DNA from: UBA5420 sp964485345 | GTDB lineage: Bacteria; Bacillota; Limnochordia; Darwinibacteriales; Darwinibacteriaceae | Length of the DNA stretch: 64,000 bases | Direction: 5' to 3' | NCBI GenBank assembly: GCA_964485345.1 | Contig: CAZAJB010000003.1 | Location: 14,281-78,280 of the forward strand | Shown here: piece by piece, positions 1 through 7,912 of the stretch | Numbering within the stretch: position 1 is the stretch's first letter | How the letters are laid out: every line of letters begins with the position of its first letter | Notes under the pieces: generated by a model | Databases searched by the model: none | Seen by the model: the letters and a program-made list of their open reading frames with translations, nothing else | What the model was told of the DNA's origin: nothing | Translations under genes and position numbers: made by a program

Positions 1-3
1 ACT

Positions 4-41
4 CCCTCCCACCCAGTTCATTACTATGAACGGGCGGAGGG
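4..41 (-). terminator. probable terminator hairpin after the ferredoxin gene
   Basis: An inverted repeat pairs CCCTCC with GGAGGG and GTTCAT with ATGAAC around a 4-base loop, interrupted by small internal loops. It begins 13 bases beyond the ferredoxin stop codon. The U-tract expected on the minus strand would lie outside the window, so the call rests on position and stem strength. Confidence 0.55.
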
Positions 42-53
42 TGTTATGCCTAG

Positions 54-224
54 TTAGATCTCACTAATTGCGCCTTCTGGACAAGCATCTGCACAAGCCC
101 CGCAATCAATACATGCCTCAGCATCAATAGAATAATGTTCAGTTCCCTCACTAATAGCCTCAACAGCACACTCTGGCATGCAACTACCGCAGCTTATGCA
201 AGCGGTACTAATTTTAAACGCCAT
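54..224 (-). CDS. 2[4Fe-4S] ferredoxin, 56 aa
   Basis: A small bacterial-type ferredoxin, a soluble carrier of low-potential electrons. Reading the minus strand gives 56 residues starting MAFKIST, with two cluster motifs of the form CxxCGxCxxEC and CxxCGxCxxxCP, together binding two [4Fe-4S] clusters. The length matches clostridial ferredoxins. The ATG is preceded by a GGGGG Shine-Dalgarno stretch. It stands alone between its own sigma-A-type promoter and a hairpin. Its redox partner cannot be told from the neighbours. Confidence 0.95.
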   Translation of the reverse strand: MAFKISTACISCGSCMPECAVEAISEGTEHYSIDAEACIDCGACADACPEGAISEI

Positions 225-261
225 CAATCTTCGCCCCCTTTTTCACAAAGCTTTCTTCCTA

Positions 262-290
262 AGAATAGCAAAGTGTCCAAAGGCTGTCAA
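262..290 (-). promoter_or_regulatory. sigma-A-type promoter of the ferredoxin gene
   Basis: On the minus strand TTGACA (285-290) is separated by 17 bases from TATTCT (262-267). It lies about 40 bases upstream of the ferredoxin start, so the gene is probably a single transcription unit. Confidence 0.7.
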
Positions 291-313
291 CGATCAACGA
301 ACAACAGATGGCT

Positions 314-335
314 GCCATCATCTAACGATGATGGC
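314..335 (-). other. perfect hairpin over the stop codon of the SPOR gene
   Basis: GCCATCATC (314-322) and GATGATGGC (327-335) form a 9-bp stem with a TAAC loop. The stop codon (318-320) lies inside the stem. No U-tract follows on the minus strand, so it may be a 3' stabilising hairpin or a weak terminator. Confidence 0.45.
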
Positions 336-821
336 TTCAAAACCCTTCCCTACCAACTCCTCGACCAGTCTCGTAGCATTCGCCTGGGAGCCAAAGGCTC
401 CTGTTTGCACTCTATAGGGCGGTCCTGGGACAATAATCCCCTCATACCCCGTTTCCTTTAGCATAGCCACCATGCGATCAGCGTTGGCGCGTTCCGAAAA
501 GACACCAACCTGGACACGGTATAGGGTCTCGCTTTGCTGCGGTGGCGTGGCCGGTGTCGGCCCCCCTTGCGTTGATGGGGTTGGTACCGAAGATACAGAC
601 GGTGGATCTTCCCTTGGACTGGCCGGTGCATTGACAGTGACTTCTTGCCGTACAGGTTGCTCCGTCGTTTGATGCTGTTCCTGTAAAGCCTGGACAGCAT
701 ACTTACCGATCAGGTAGCCAAAGAAAATGAACACTATACTAAGCGTAATCAAGGTGACCACGAAGTTTGTTCTTTGTCCGGACCTTTTCTTCTCTTTCTT
801 ATCCTTTTTCTGCGTGGCCAT
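318..821 (-). CDS. SPOR-domain membrane protein
   Basis: A 167-aa bitopic protein. It has a lysine-rich cytoplasmic N-terminus, one transmembrane helix near residues 20-39, a Pro/Thr/Gln-rich linker, and a C-terminal SPOR domain (roughly residues 98-167) made of two half repeats that share a YRVQxGxF-type strand followed by a helix. SPOR domains bind denuded peptidoglycan at division septa or, in sporulating Bacillota, at the engulfment site. The ATG at 821 is preferred over an upstream TTG because GGGGG then sits at a proper distance. It lies just downstream of folC, as SPOR/SpoIIB-like genes often do in Bacillota. The exact role is inferred. Confidence 0.85.
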   Translation of the reverse strand: MATQKKDKKEKKRSGQRTNFVVTLITLSIVFIFFGYLIGKYAVQALQEQHQTTEQPVRQEVTVNAPASPREDPPSVSSVPTPSTQGGPTPATPPQQSETLYRVQVGVFSERANADRMVAMLKETGYEGIIVPGPPYRVQTGAFGSQANATRLVEELVGKGFEAIIVR

Positions 822-844
822 CGCCAATCCCCCTCACCATATAG

Positions 845-2110
845 TTACAGATGCGGATGGAAAATCCTTTTTACCGAACCGATTAAATAGAGGGAACCAC
901 ATACGCAAAGCGGCGTCGTTGTGGTGGCATCCGCCAGGGCCTCCGAGAGGTTCTCGTACCCACTCGCCACGCCGCCATGGCTCTTGACGTAATCCACCAT
1001 GATTCTAGGTTGCATGGCAGCTAATCGCCCGCTGTCCGCTGCGGCAAAAACAAAGCGCTTGGCCAATGGTAAGAGGGGATCCAAGAGCTCGAGGTTCTTC
1101 GTATGCAGCATACCGAAGAGAAAGGTGAACTGTTCTCCAAGCTCCTTCTGGAGCTGCACGATGCTCTCGGCTAAAACGGTAATGCCCTCTTCATTGTGAG
1201 CACCATCGAGCAAGATAAAGGGGTCCCTTGATACAACCTCTAGACGACCTGGCCATACCACTTCTTGCAGGCCCTGGCTTATGGCTTCAGAGGGAATGGT
1301 ATACCCTAGAGTACGAAGCTCTGTCAAAGCCAAGAGGGCTGTAGCGGCGTTGTGCAGCTGGTGAGGACCTAAGAGTCCTGTATGGATCAGACCGATCCCG
1401 GGGAAAGTTAGCGAACCCCCAGAAAGATTCCAGCCGTGTGCAAGCCAAGGTATATCATTCGTACTCCTCCACGGAGCACGTCTTGCGGCCGCAATTCGCT
1501 TGAGGGTGATTTCTGCCACAGCCGACTGAACTCCGCTAACGATGGGCACGTCTTCTTTGATAATGCCGCCTTTTTCGGTGGCAATCTCTGCGAGGGTCGA
1601 TCCCAATCGATCCTGATGATCGAAACCGATAGTAGTAATCACCGTCAGAACGGGATTCACCACGTTGGTACTATCAAGGCGTCCCCCAAGGCCTGTTTCT
1701 ATCACCGCTAGCTCAACTTGCTCTTGCTGAAAATACAGAAACACTGCAGCAGTAGCTAACTCAAATTCGGTTGCTGCACCGAACTGGGGATACATAGATT
1801 CAACCTCTTTGCATGCCGCCTCAGCTCTGGCCACAACCTGCTCGAGCCTCTGGTCATCAATGGGTTCTCCATTGATCCGAAAACGCTCATTGTAGCGTAC
1901 TAGGTGGGGCGAAGTAAAGGTCCCCACCTTCAGTCCACTACGCATTAAGACGCCTGTTAGCAGAGCCGACACTGAACCCTTGCCGCTCGTACCGGCAATA
2001 TGAATGCAGGGCAAGTCCTTGTGAGGATTTCCTAAGGCCTCACACACAAGCCTGATCCGTTCGAGCCCTAAATGACTGCCAAAACGTTCTCTCTGACCCA
2101 TCGTTGTCAT
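845..2110 (-). CDS. folC: bifunctional folylpolyglutamate/dihydrofolate synthase
   Basis: Adds glutamate to dihydropteroate and folates using ATP, so completing and retaining the folate pool. The 421-aa protein has the Mur-ligase-type ATP loop near residue 40, here GTSGKGS where most FolC have GTNGKGS, and the later ligase motif ETGLGGRLDSTN. The C-terminal domain carries LDGAHN. The start ATG follows the valS stop codon directly (TAGATG), which suggests translational coupling. The N-terminus is about 10-15 residues shorter than in B. subtilis FolC, so an internal start inside valS cannot be excluded. Confidence 0.93.
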   Translation of the reverse strand: MTTMGQRERFGSHLGLERIRLVCEALGNPHKDLPCIHIAGTSGKGSVSALLTGVLMRSGLKVGTFTSPHLVRYNERFRINGEPIDDQRLEQVVARAEAACKEVESMYPQFGAATEFELATAAVFLYFQQEQVELAVIETGLGGRLDSTNVVNPVLTVITTIGFDHQDRLGSTLAEIATEKGGIIKEDVPIVSGVQSAVAEITLKRIAAARRAPWRSTNDIPWLAHGWNLSGGSLTFPGIGLIHTGLLGPHQLHNAATALLALTELRTLGYTIPSEAISQGLQEVVWPGRLEVVSRDPFILLDGAHNEEGITVLAESIVQLQKELGEQFTFLFGMLHTKNLELLDPLLPLAKRFVFAAADSGRLAAMQPRIMVDYVKSHGGVASGYENLSEALADATTTTPLCVCGSLYLIGSVKRIFHPHL

Positions 2111-4753
2111 CTATCCCTGCATCTCCTGGAGTAAACTTTTGAGCCGCTCAGCTGTAGCACGGTACGATTCTACCTTTTCCCGTTCCTTGTCCACCACCTG
2201 TGGCGGCGCCTTCGTAATAAACCCTTCGTTCTGTAATTTACTTTGTGCCCGTTCAAGGTCGAGTTCTGTCTGCTCGAGGTCCCTTTTTGTCCTCTCAATT
2301 TCCGCTTCCATATCTACAAGATCCGCGAGGGGCAGAAAGATGTTTACTCCATCAACCACGGCGCTTAGGGCTTTAGCGGGTTTCTGCCCCACATCCTGCA
2401 TAATAAGGGTTTCGAGTCCAGCGAGATTCAGAATATCCTGCTCGGCCGCGGCTAATAATTCCTGCACCCCTTGACTACCTTGGCAAATCGCGGTGATCTT
2501 ACGTCCCGGTGGCACGTTCTTTTCGCTGCGCAGCGTGCGAATCTCGGTGATGATGGCCATAATTGTATTCATGGTCTTCTCATCAGCAGGCGATGCCAAT
2601 CCTTCTGGCTCAGGCCAAGGAGCTAGCATGATCGAGTCACCTTCATGGGGTAGATTCTGCCAGATCTCCTCAGTAATAAAGGGCATGTAGGGATGGAGAA
2701 GTTCAAGTGTACCTCTGAGTACGTACCACAGGGTATATTGCGCTACGTAACGAGATTCTTCCCCCTGCTTTCCATAGAGCCTAGGCTTGACTAGTTCAAT
2801 ATACCAGTCACAGAGTTCATTCCAGAGAAACTCATACAAGACACGAGCTCCTTCACCCACATCATAGCGCTCTAGGAACCGTGTCACCTCCTTGGCTGTG
2901 AACTCGTAGCGACTTAGAATCCAATGGTCGGTAGTTGTCAACTCGAGTGAACCCATGTTTTGCTTTCGGTGATTGAAATCGGTGAGATTCATCAGGGCAA
3001 ATCTCGATGCATTCCAGATCTTATTGGCAAAGTTGCGATACGCTTCCACCTTCTCAGGCATGTAGCGCATGTCGTTGCCTGGCGCCACCCCGATCACCAA
3101 ATTAAACCGGAGAGCATCAGCGCCATATTGATCGATGGCATCTAAGGGATCAACCCCATTGTTAAGCGACTTGCTCATTTTTCTCCCCTGAGCATCCCGA
3201 ACCAAACCATGGATCAACACCTCGCTAAAGGGACGATCACCCATGAACTCATAGCCCATAACAATCATGCGGGCGACCCAGAAGAAGATGATGTCAAATC
3301 CAGTGATCAAGACCGCCGTCGGATAGAAGTGGCCGAGTTCCGCCGTTTCATCCGGCCATCCTAATGTGGAAAAAGGCCACAGTGCTGAGGAAAACCAAGT
3401 GTCTAAGACATCAGGGTCTTGCTCAATACGCTCTGAATCGCAGGCAGGGCATTGGGTGGGCTCATCTACACTGGCGAAGACCTTTCCGCAATCCACACAA
3501 TACCAAACCGGAATACGGTGACCCCACCAGAGTTGCCGGGAGATGCACCAATCCCTCAAGTTCTCCATCCAACGAAGATAGTGTTTATTGAAACGCTCGG
3601 GTACGAAGCGAATCTCCCCGTTTTCAACGGCCGCAATGGCGGACTTAGCCAGTGGCTCCATTTTGACAAACCACTGTTTGGATACAACTGGTTCTACAAC
3701 TGTATTGCAGCGATAGCACTGCCCAACGGCGTGATCATGGTCTTCAACCTTGACTAAAAGACCGAGTTCTTCTAGATCGCGGAGTATCTGCCGCCGGGCC
3801 TCATAGCGGTCCAAACCAGCGTACTTGCCTGCCTCTGTCGTCATTTGGGCATCCAGGCCAATCACTTGAATCTGGGCCAGATTGTGACGCAGCCCTATCT
3901 CAAAGTCATTCGGGTCGTGAGCTGGCGTTATCTTGACCATCCCCGTACCAAAGTCAAGGTCCACGTATTCATCAGCTACAATTGGAACTTGGCGATCAAC
4001 CAAGGGGACGGTCACGGTCTTGCCAAGGAGATGTTTGTAGCGCTCATCCGCGGGATTCACGGCTATAGCTGTATCGCCTAGCATCGTCTCGGGTCTCGTT
4101 GTAGCAATTTCGATAAAACCACTGCCATCGCTAAAGGGATACTTGACATGATACAGCTGACCCGTCTGATCTTCGTGTTCCACTTCGATATCAGAAAGGG
4201 TAGTGGCGCAGTTAGGACACCAGTTTACGCTATAGTTTCCCTGGTAGATCAAACCCTTGTCAAAGAGACGCACAAAGACCTCCCGCACAGCCCGGGAACA
4301 GCCTTCATCCATCGTGAAGCGCTCTCGCTCCCAGTCGAGAGATGCTCCTAGTTTCTTGAGCTGGTTGAGGATTTGATTGCCATAGTCTTCTTTCCAGGCC
4401 CAGGTTCGCTTGAGAAACTCCTCGCGTCCTAGCTCGTGGCGGGTCTTCCCTTCTGTAGCACGAATGTGCGACTCAACTCTTGCTTGCGTAGCTATACCGG
4501 CATGGTCCGTACCTGGAATCCAAATCGTATTGAGACCCTGCATGCGCTTCCAGCGCACTAGAATATCCTGATACGTGTTATCAAGTGCATGGCCCATGTG
4601 TAGCTGTCCCGTAACGTTTGGTGGCGGGATCACCACACAGAAAGGCTCTTTGCCGGCGTCTACCTCCTGGTGAAAATAGCCGTTCTCCTGCCAATAGGTG
4701 TACCACTTCTGTTCAACTTGTTTCGGATCGTACGTTTTCTCCACTGTCGTCAC
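2111..4753 (-). CDS. valS: valyl-tRNA synthetase
   Basis: Charges tRNA-Val with valine in the cytoplasm. The 880-aa class I synthetase shows the HIGH-box variant HMGH near residue 53, the KMSKS loop in GRKMSKSLNNG, a CP1 editing insertion, Cys pairs in the zinc-ribbon insertion (WCPNC; WYCVDCGK with CPAC), and the C-terminal coiled-coil arm rich in Glu, Arg and Lys that ValRS uses to grip tRNA. Length is typical. Expression is probably controlled by the upstream T-box leader whose specifier is GTC. It is followed without a gap by folC, the usual pair in Bacillota. Confidence 0.98.
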   Translation of the reverse strand: MTTVEKTYDPKQVEQKWYTYWQENGYFHQEVDAGKEPFCVVIPPPNVTGQLHMGHALDNTYQDILVRWKRMQGLNTIWIPGTDHAGIATQARVESHIRATEGKTRHELGREEFLKRTWAWKEDYGNQILNQLKKLGASLDWERERFTMDEGCSRAVREVFVRLFDKGLIYQGNYSVNWCPNCATTLSDIEVEHEDQTGQLYHVKYPFSDGSGFIEIATTRPETMLGDTAIAVNPADERYKHLLGKTVTVPLVDRQVPIVADEYVDLDFGTGMVKITPAHDPNDFEIGLRHNLAQIQVIGLDAQMTTEAGKYAGLDRYEARRQILRDLEELGLLVKVEDHDHAVGQCYRCNTVVEPVVSKQWFVKMEPLAKSAIAAVENGEIRFVPERFNKHYLRWMENLRDWCISRQLWWGHRIPVWYCVDCGKVFASVDEPTQCPACDSERIEQDPDVLDTWFSSALWPFSTLGWPDETAELGHFYPTAVLITGFDIIFFWVARMIVMGYEFMGDRPFSEVLIHGLVRDAQGRKMSKSLNNGVDPLDAIDQYGADALRFNLVIGVAPGNDMRYMPEKVEAYRNFANKIWNASRFALMNLTDFNHRKQNMGSLELTTTDHWILSRYEFTAKEVTRFLERYDVGEGARVLYEFLWNELCDWYIELVKPRLYGKQGEESRYVAQYTLWYVLRGTLELLHPYMPFITEEIWQNLPHEGDSIMLAPWPEPEGLASPADEKTMNTIMAIITEIRTLRSEKNVPPGRKITAICQGSQGVQELLAAAEQDILNLAGLETLIMQDVGQKPAKALSAVVDGVNIFLPLADLVDMEAEIERTKRDLEQTELDLERAQSKLQNEGFITKAPPQVVDKEREKVESYRATAERLKSLLQEMQG

Positions 4754-4825
4754 TCCCTCATTAAACGCTAACTACCGCGTGTCACGTCCCACTTATCGAA
4801 GTCGGAGTCGTCTTATCAAATGGAT

Positions 4826-4861
4826 AAAAAAAGGCCCTTCGTCTCGTAAGGACGAAAAGCC
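4826..4861 (-). terminator. T-box-controlled terminator
   Basis: GGCTTTTCGTC and GACGAAGGGCC form the stem (4833-4843 with 4851-4861), followed on the minus strand by TTTTTTT (4826-4832). The 5' arm lies just after the T-box, as expected for the terminator/antiterminator switch. Confidence 0.9.
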
Positions 4862-5080
4862 ATGTTCGCGGTACCACCTTAATTCTCCCTGCACATGCAG
4901 GAAGCTCTCAGAAGTTATAACGGAACCACCGTCTTAAGCTACCTGCGTTACAGTTCACCTAAGAAGCTCCGGGGCGACTTCTATGGCCACATACTTAGAA
5001 AGCTCACAGCTCAAGGCTTTCCTCTCTGGAAGGGTGATGCCATCTACTACTCCCCATCAACACTCTATGCAATTCGCTAA
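4826..5080 (-). ncRNA. valine-specific T-box leader of valS
   Basis: Reading the minus strand, the leader carries the canonical T-box AAGGTGGTACCGCG at 4867-4880, which pairs with the uncharged tRNA acceptor end. It is followed by a terminator hairpin and seven U. In stem I, GGGG and CCCC close a loop containing AGTA on one side and GAAGTC on the other. The GTC at 4976-4978 sits at the specifier position and reads valine, in agreement with the downstream gene. Low charged tRNA-Val is expected to allow read-through into valS-folC. The 5' boundary is approximate. Confidence 0.93.
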
Positions 5081-5087
5081 TAAGCCC

Positions 5088-5116
5088 ATAATACACTGCA
5101 GACCGGCTGCTGTCAA
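5088..5116 (-). promoter_or_regulatory. sigma-A promoter of the valS T-box transcript
   Basis: TTGACA (5111-5116) and TATTAT (5088-5093) are spaced by 17 bases on the minus strand. The -35 box overlaps the stop codon of the Fur-family gene. Confidence 0.8.
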
Positions 5117-5586
5117 GCGTCTTTAGTCTCGCCGGCGCCGTCCTCAAATGAAGTTTGGCGGCAGTTAGCGCACAGACCAAAGAACCGCAGACAATGATCG
5201 GTCACCTCAAAACCAGTTTCTTCAGCAATTCGGCGTTCAATGCTCTCAAGAAGGTCACTATGGAACTCACCGATAGCACCACACTTGGTGCAAATCAAAT
5301 GGTGGTGATAATGCTCTTCGTCAGTTCCGAGCCGAATTTCATACCGATTTTGGCCGTCGCCATAGTCAAGACGGTGAATGATGCCAAGCTTCTCTAAGAG
5401 TTCTAGGTTACGATAAACTGTTGCCAAACCGATTTCGCCATAGAGCTGCTTGGTGTGCATATAGATGTCTTCGGCTGACAAATGACCCTCAGAATTAGCA
5501 ATAAGTACATCCACAACAGCTTCTCTCTGTGGTGTGAGCCGATGGGACTCCTGTTCGAGTCGGGTACGTACCCAATCTTTCAACAT
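5113..5586 (-). CDS. Fur-family metal-dependent transcriptional regulator
   Basis: A 157-aa dimeric repressor family member. A winged-helix N-terminal half (helix including TVYRNLELLEKLG, residues 57-68) precedes the metal-sensing half with a histidine cluster at residues 92-96, CxxC at 99-102 and a second CxxC at 139-142, the structural zinc site. Whether it senses Fe, Zn, Mn or peroxide cannot be settled from sequence alone; the HHHLIC region is compatible with Fur or Zur. A good Shine-Dalgarno (GGGGGTGGAGG) precedes the ATG. It follows the Lgt-like gene by 14 bases and is probably co-transcribed with it. Confidence 0.9.
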   Translation of the reverse strand: MLKDWVRTRLEQESHRLTPQREAVVDVLIANSEGHLSAEDIYMHTKQLYGEIGLATVYRNLELLEKLGIIHRLDYGDGQNRYEIRLGTDEEHYHHHLICTKCGAIGEFHSDLLESIERRIAEETGFEVTDHCLRFFGLCANCRQTSFEDGAGETKDA

Positions 5587-5600
5587 GCCTCCACCCCCTG

Positions 5601-6419
5601 TTAACTAAAACGCCAATAAAAGAACTGAACCATGATGAAGCCAACTCCTAAAACCGAGGCGAAGTAAACCAGCCAAGAACGCCAATCGCTCAGGTCTAGG
5701 CGCCGCCTCGAATCGGTGAATGGGGTCTGGATATGAAAGTAGAACCAAGCAGAACCAAATATCACAGAAGCAATGGTGTAGAGCCAAGGATTTGTGGATT
5801 CACCAAACACCTCGCGGTAGGGCATCAAGAAACGTTGTGCAAGGGCACTTAGGGCTAAGTATCCTAGTAACAACTGGCCGTCATAGCGCAGATTACGGCG
5901 AATCCGCCATAAGAAGGAAAAAATAACATAGTATACCAGGGCTGAGTACAAAGGCAGAGGGTGCAGCATAAACTCACCGAGATCAACACCCCAGCGGCTC
6001 AAGGTCTCCCGTCCGAGAATACTCGAGCCCAAGTATCCCAGGGACTGAATCAAAGCAATGGAAGGAACTAGGCTGTCCAAAAAACTAGCTGGATTCTCTA
6101 CACGGCGAATCAGAAAATAAAAGGTATAGACCCCAACGGCAAGAAGCCCTCGGGATTCATCCAACTGCATACCGGAAAACAGAGTCCAAGGATAAATGAA
6201 GGTACGCAAGCCATAAAGAGGGTAGACATGGGCAATACGACCCACAACGACAAACACCAATAATGCCTTAACGATGAAACGAAAGACAAAATCAGATCCT
6301 ATACCCTTACGCCTCGCTTCCCGCTGTGCGAGTGCAGACCCAATCAAGAGTCCTAGACCCAACATGAATCCATAGGAGTAGACGGGAAGGTTGGCAAAGA
6401 AAAATATGACATTCTCCAT
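5601..6419 (-). CDS. Lgt-like polytopic membrane protein, probably not a standard lipoprotein transferase
   Basis: A 272-aa membrane protein with about seven hydrophobic segments. The overall plan, and fragments such as the HPLPLYS stretch, recall prolipoprotein diacylglyceryl transferase (Lgt), which attaches diacylglycerol to the lipobox cysteine. However, the Lgt signature around GRxGNFxNGE is replaced by a stretch reading LGYLGSSILGRETLSRWGV, so the signature arginine and asparagine are missing. It is probably a diverged paralogue with another role, or a non-catalytic one. It lies between gatB and the Fur-family gene behind a sigma-H-like promoter. The assignment to the Lgt superfamily is moderately sure, the function unknown. 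Confidence 0.6.
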   Translation of the reverse strand: MENVIFFFANLPVYSYGFMLGLGLLIGSALAQREARRKGIGSDFVFRFIVKALLVFVVVGRIAHVYPLYGLRTFIYPWTLFSGMQLDESRGLLAVGVYTFYFLIRRVENPASFLDSLVPSIALIQSLGYLGSSILGRETLSRWGVDLGEFMLHPLPLYSALVYYVIFSFLWRIRRNLRYDGQLLLGYLALSALAQRFLMPYREVFGESTNPWLYTIASVIFGSAWFYFHIQTPFTDSRRRLDLSDWRSWLVYFASVLGVGFIMVQFFYWRFS

Positions 6420-6446
6420 TCGAGATTCCTACCCTTCTAGGCCCTA

Positions 6447-6474
6447 ATTCCCTAACCCCATGGGAAAATCCTGC
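6447..6474 (-). promoter_or_regulatory. sigma-H-like promoter before the Lgt-like gene
   Basis: On the minus strand GCAGGATTT (6466-6474) is followed after 12 bases by AGGGAAT (6447-6453). This fits the Spo0H consensus RNAGGAWWW / RNNGAAT known from B. subtilis. The gene start lies 27 bases further on. Confidence 0.55.
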
Positions 6475-6484
6475 TAACCTGGGG

Positions 6485-7912
6485 TTAATTCCCTAGCATG
6501 CCGCGGAGAAGTCTGTTCACTACTTCTGGTTCAGCCTTACCATGCGTAGCCCGCATCACCTGTCCCACAAAAAACCCCAGGAGTTTTGCTTCTCCGTTTT
6601 CCAGGCGACTCATAAGTTCCGGATGTGCCTCTAACACCTCTCGAATAATGGGCTGAAGCAGCTGCGGATCCTCCACGACTTCTAGACCGTCTTCCTTGAC
6701 AATCTCCCGGGCTGACCGGCCAGAGGTAAACAAGCTGTTTAGGACCTCTTTCGCCTGGGTCAGATTAATCAGTCCTTCGTCAACGATGATCAATAACTCA
6801 CAGATACGTTCTGCACTTAGATGTCCCTTGTCCCTTGCCAAGCGAGCGTAATCGCCCATGAGAAAATTGACAATCTCTGTATACTCGAGGCCTCTACCTG
6901 CCAGTTCAAAGAAGAGCTCGCAGAAATCAGGGTAGTTGACGAGAAATGTCGCCTCGTAACGAGACAAATCATAGTCTGTTTCAAGACGCCTCAAGCGGCC
7001 GAGGGGCAGCTCTGGAACGGAGGCTTCAATCAGCCCAATCCAGACTGGGTCTAGGTTCAGGGGCGGCAAATCCGGTTCCGGGAAAATGCGGTAATCGGGG
7101 GCATCGCCCTTGGAGCGCATCGACACCGTCTTCCCGGCCCGCTCATGCCAAGTCCTGCTCTCCTGTCGGATGGTCTCACCACGGCGTAATACCTTGGCTT
7201 GCCTCAACTCCTCATATTCTAGCGCACGCTCCAAAGCCCGAAAAGAGTTGAGGTTCTTGATCTCGACCTTGGTACCCAAGACATCGCTATCACTTGATTT
7301 CAACGAAATATTGGCATCACAGCGCAGGGACCCTTCTTCCATTTTGGTGTCGGATACCCCGATATATCGCATCAGTAGCCTCAGCTGCTCGAGAAACAAG
7401 CGAGCCTGCCTAGGGTGGTGAATATCAGGGGCGGTTACGATCTCAATGAGGGGAATACCCGCCCGGTTATAGTCCACGAAGGAATACTCGGAGTCAACAA
7501 TACTCTGATTGCTATGGATGAGTTTGCCCGCCTCTTCTTCTAAATGGATCCGTGTGATCTCTGTGCGCACAAGCTCTTCGTCAACGTAATAGTCCAAGAA
7601 ACCCTTAGTGCAGAGAGGAAAAGCATCTTGCGTAATTTGATACGCTTTGGGCAGATCGGGATAGAAGTAGTTTTTCCGATCAAACCGGCTATAGTGGTTG
7701 ATCTGGCAGCCTAGTGCTATGCCTGCCTTGGTCCCATACTCTACAGCCTTTTCGTTAACGAGGGGAAGGGCGCCAGGTAGCCCTAGGCAAACAGGGCAGC
7801 ATTGGCTATTAGGGGGAGCCCCAAAGGACGCCTTGCAGCTGCAAAGAAATTTGCTTTCTGTCAGCAACGCTACATGGATTTCCAGACCGATAACAGTATC
7901 ATAGCTGGCCAC
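6485..7912 (-). CDS. gatB: Asp-tRNA(Asn)/Glu-tRNA(Gln) amidotransferase subunit B
   Basis: The GatB kinase subunit of GatCAB activates misacylated Glu-tRNA-Gln or Asp-tRNA-Asn by phosphorylation before ammonia transfer from GatA. The 475-aa protein shows TVIGLEIHVAL at the N-terminus, the GatB hallmark LPGALPLVN and the zinc-site cysteines (CSC, CCPVC), and ends in the YqeY-like tail domain. A GTG at 7912 is preferred because AAAGGGG lies 8 bases before it; a second GTG at 7921 would add three residues. It overlaps the end of gatA by 14 bases in a gatC-gatA-gatB operon. Confidence 0.97.
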   Translation of the reverse strand: MASYDTVIGLEIHVALLTESKFLCSCKASFGAPPNSQCCPVCLGLPGALPLVNEKAVEYGTKAGIALGCQINHYSRFDRKNYFYPDLPKAYQITQDAFPLCTKGFLDYYVDEELVRTEITRIHLEEEAGKLIHSNQSIVDSEYSFVDYNRAGIPLIEIVTAPDIHHPRQARLFLEQLRLLMRYIGVSDTKMEEGSLRCDANISLKSSDSDVLGTKVEIKNLNSFRALERALEYEELRQAKVLRRGETIRQESRTWHERAGKTVSMRSKGDAPDYRIFPEPDLPPLNLDPVWIGLIEASVPELPLGRLRRLETDYDLSRYEATFLVNYPDFCELFFELAGRGLEYTEIVNFLMGDYARLARDKGHLSAERICELLIIVDEGLINLTQAKEVLNSLFTSGRSAREIVKEDGLEVVEDPQLLQPIIREVLEAHPELMSRLENGEAKLLGFFVGQVMRATHGKAEPEVVNRLLRGMLGN

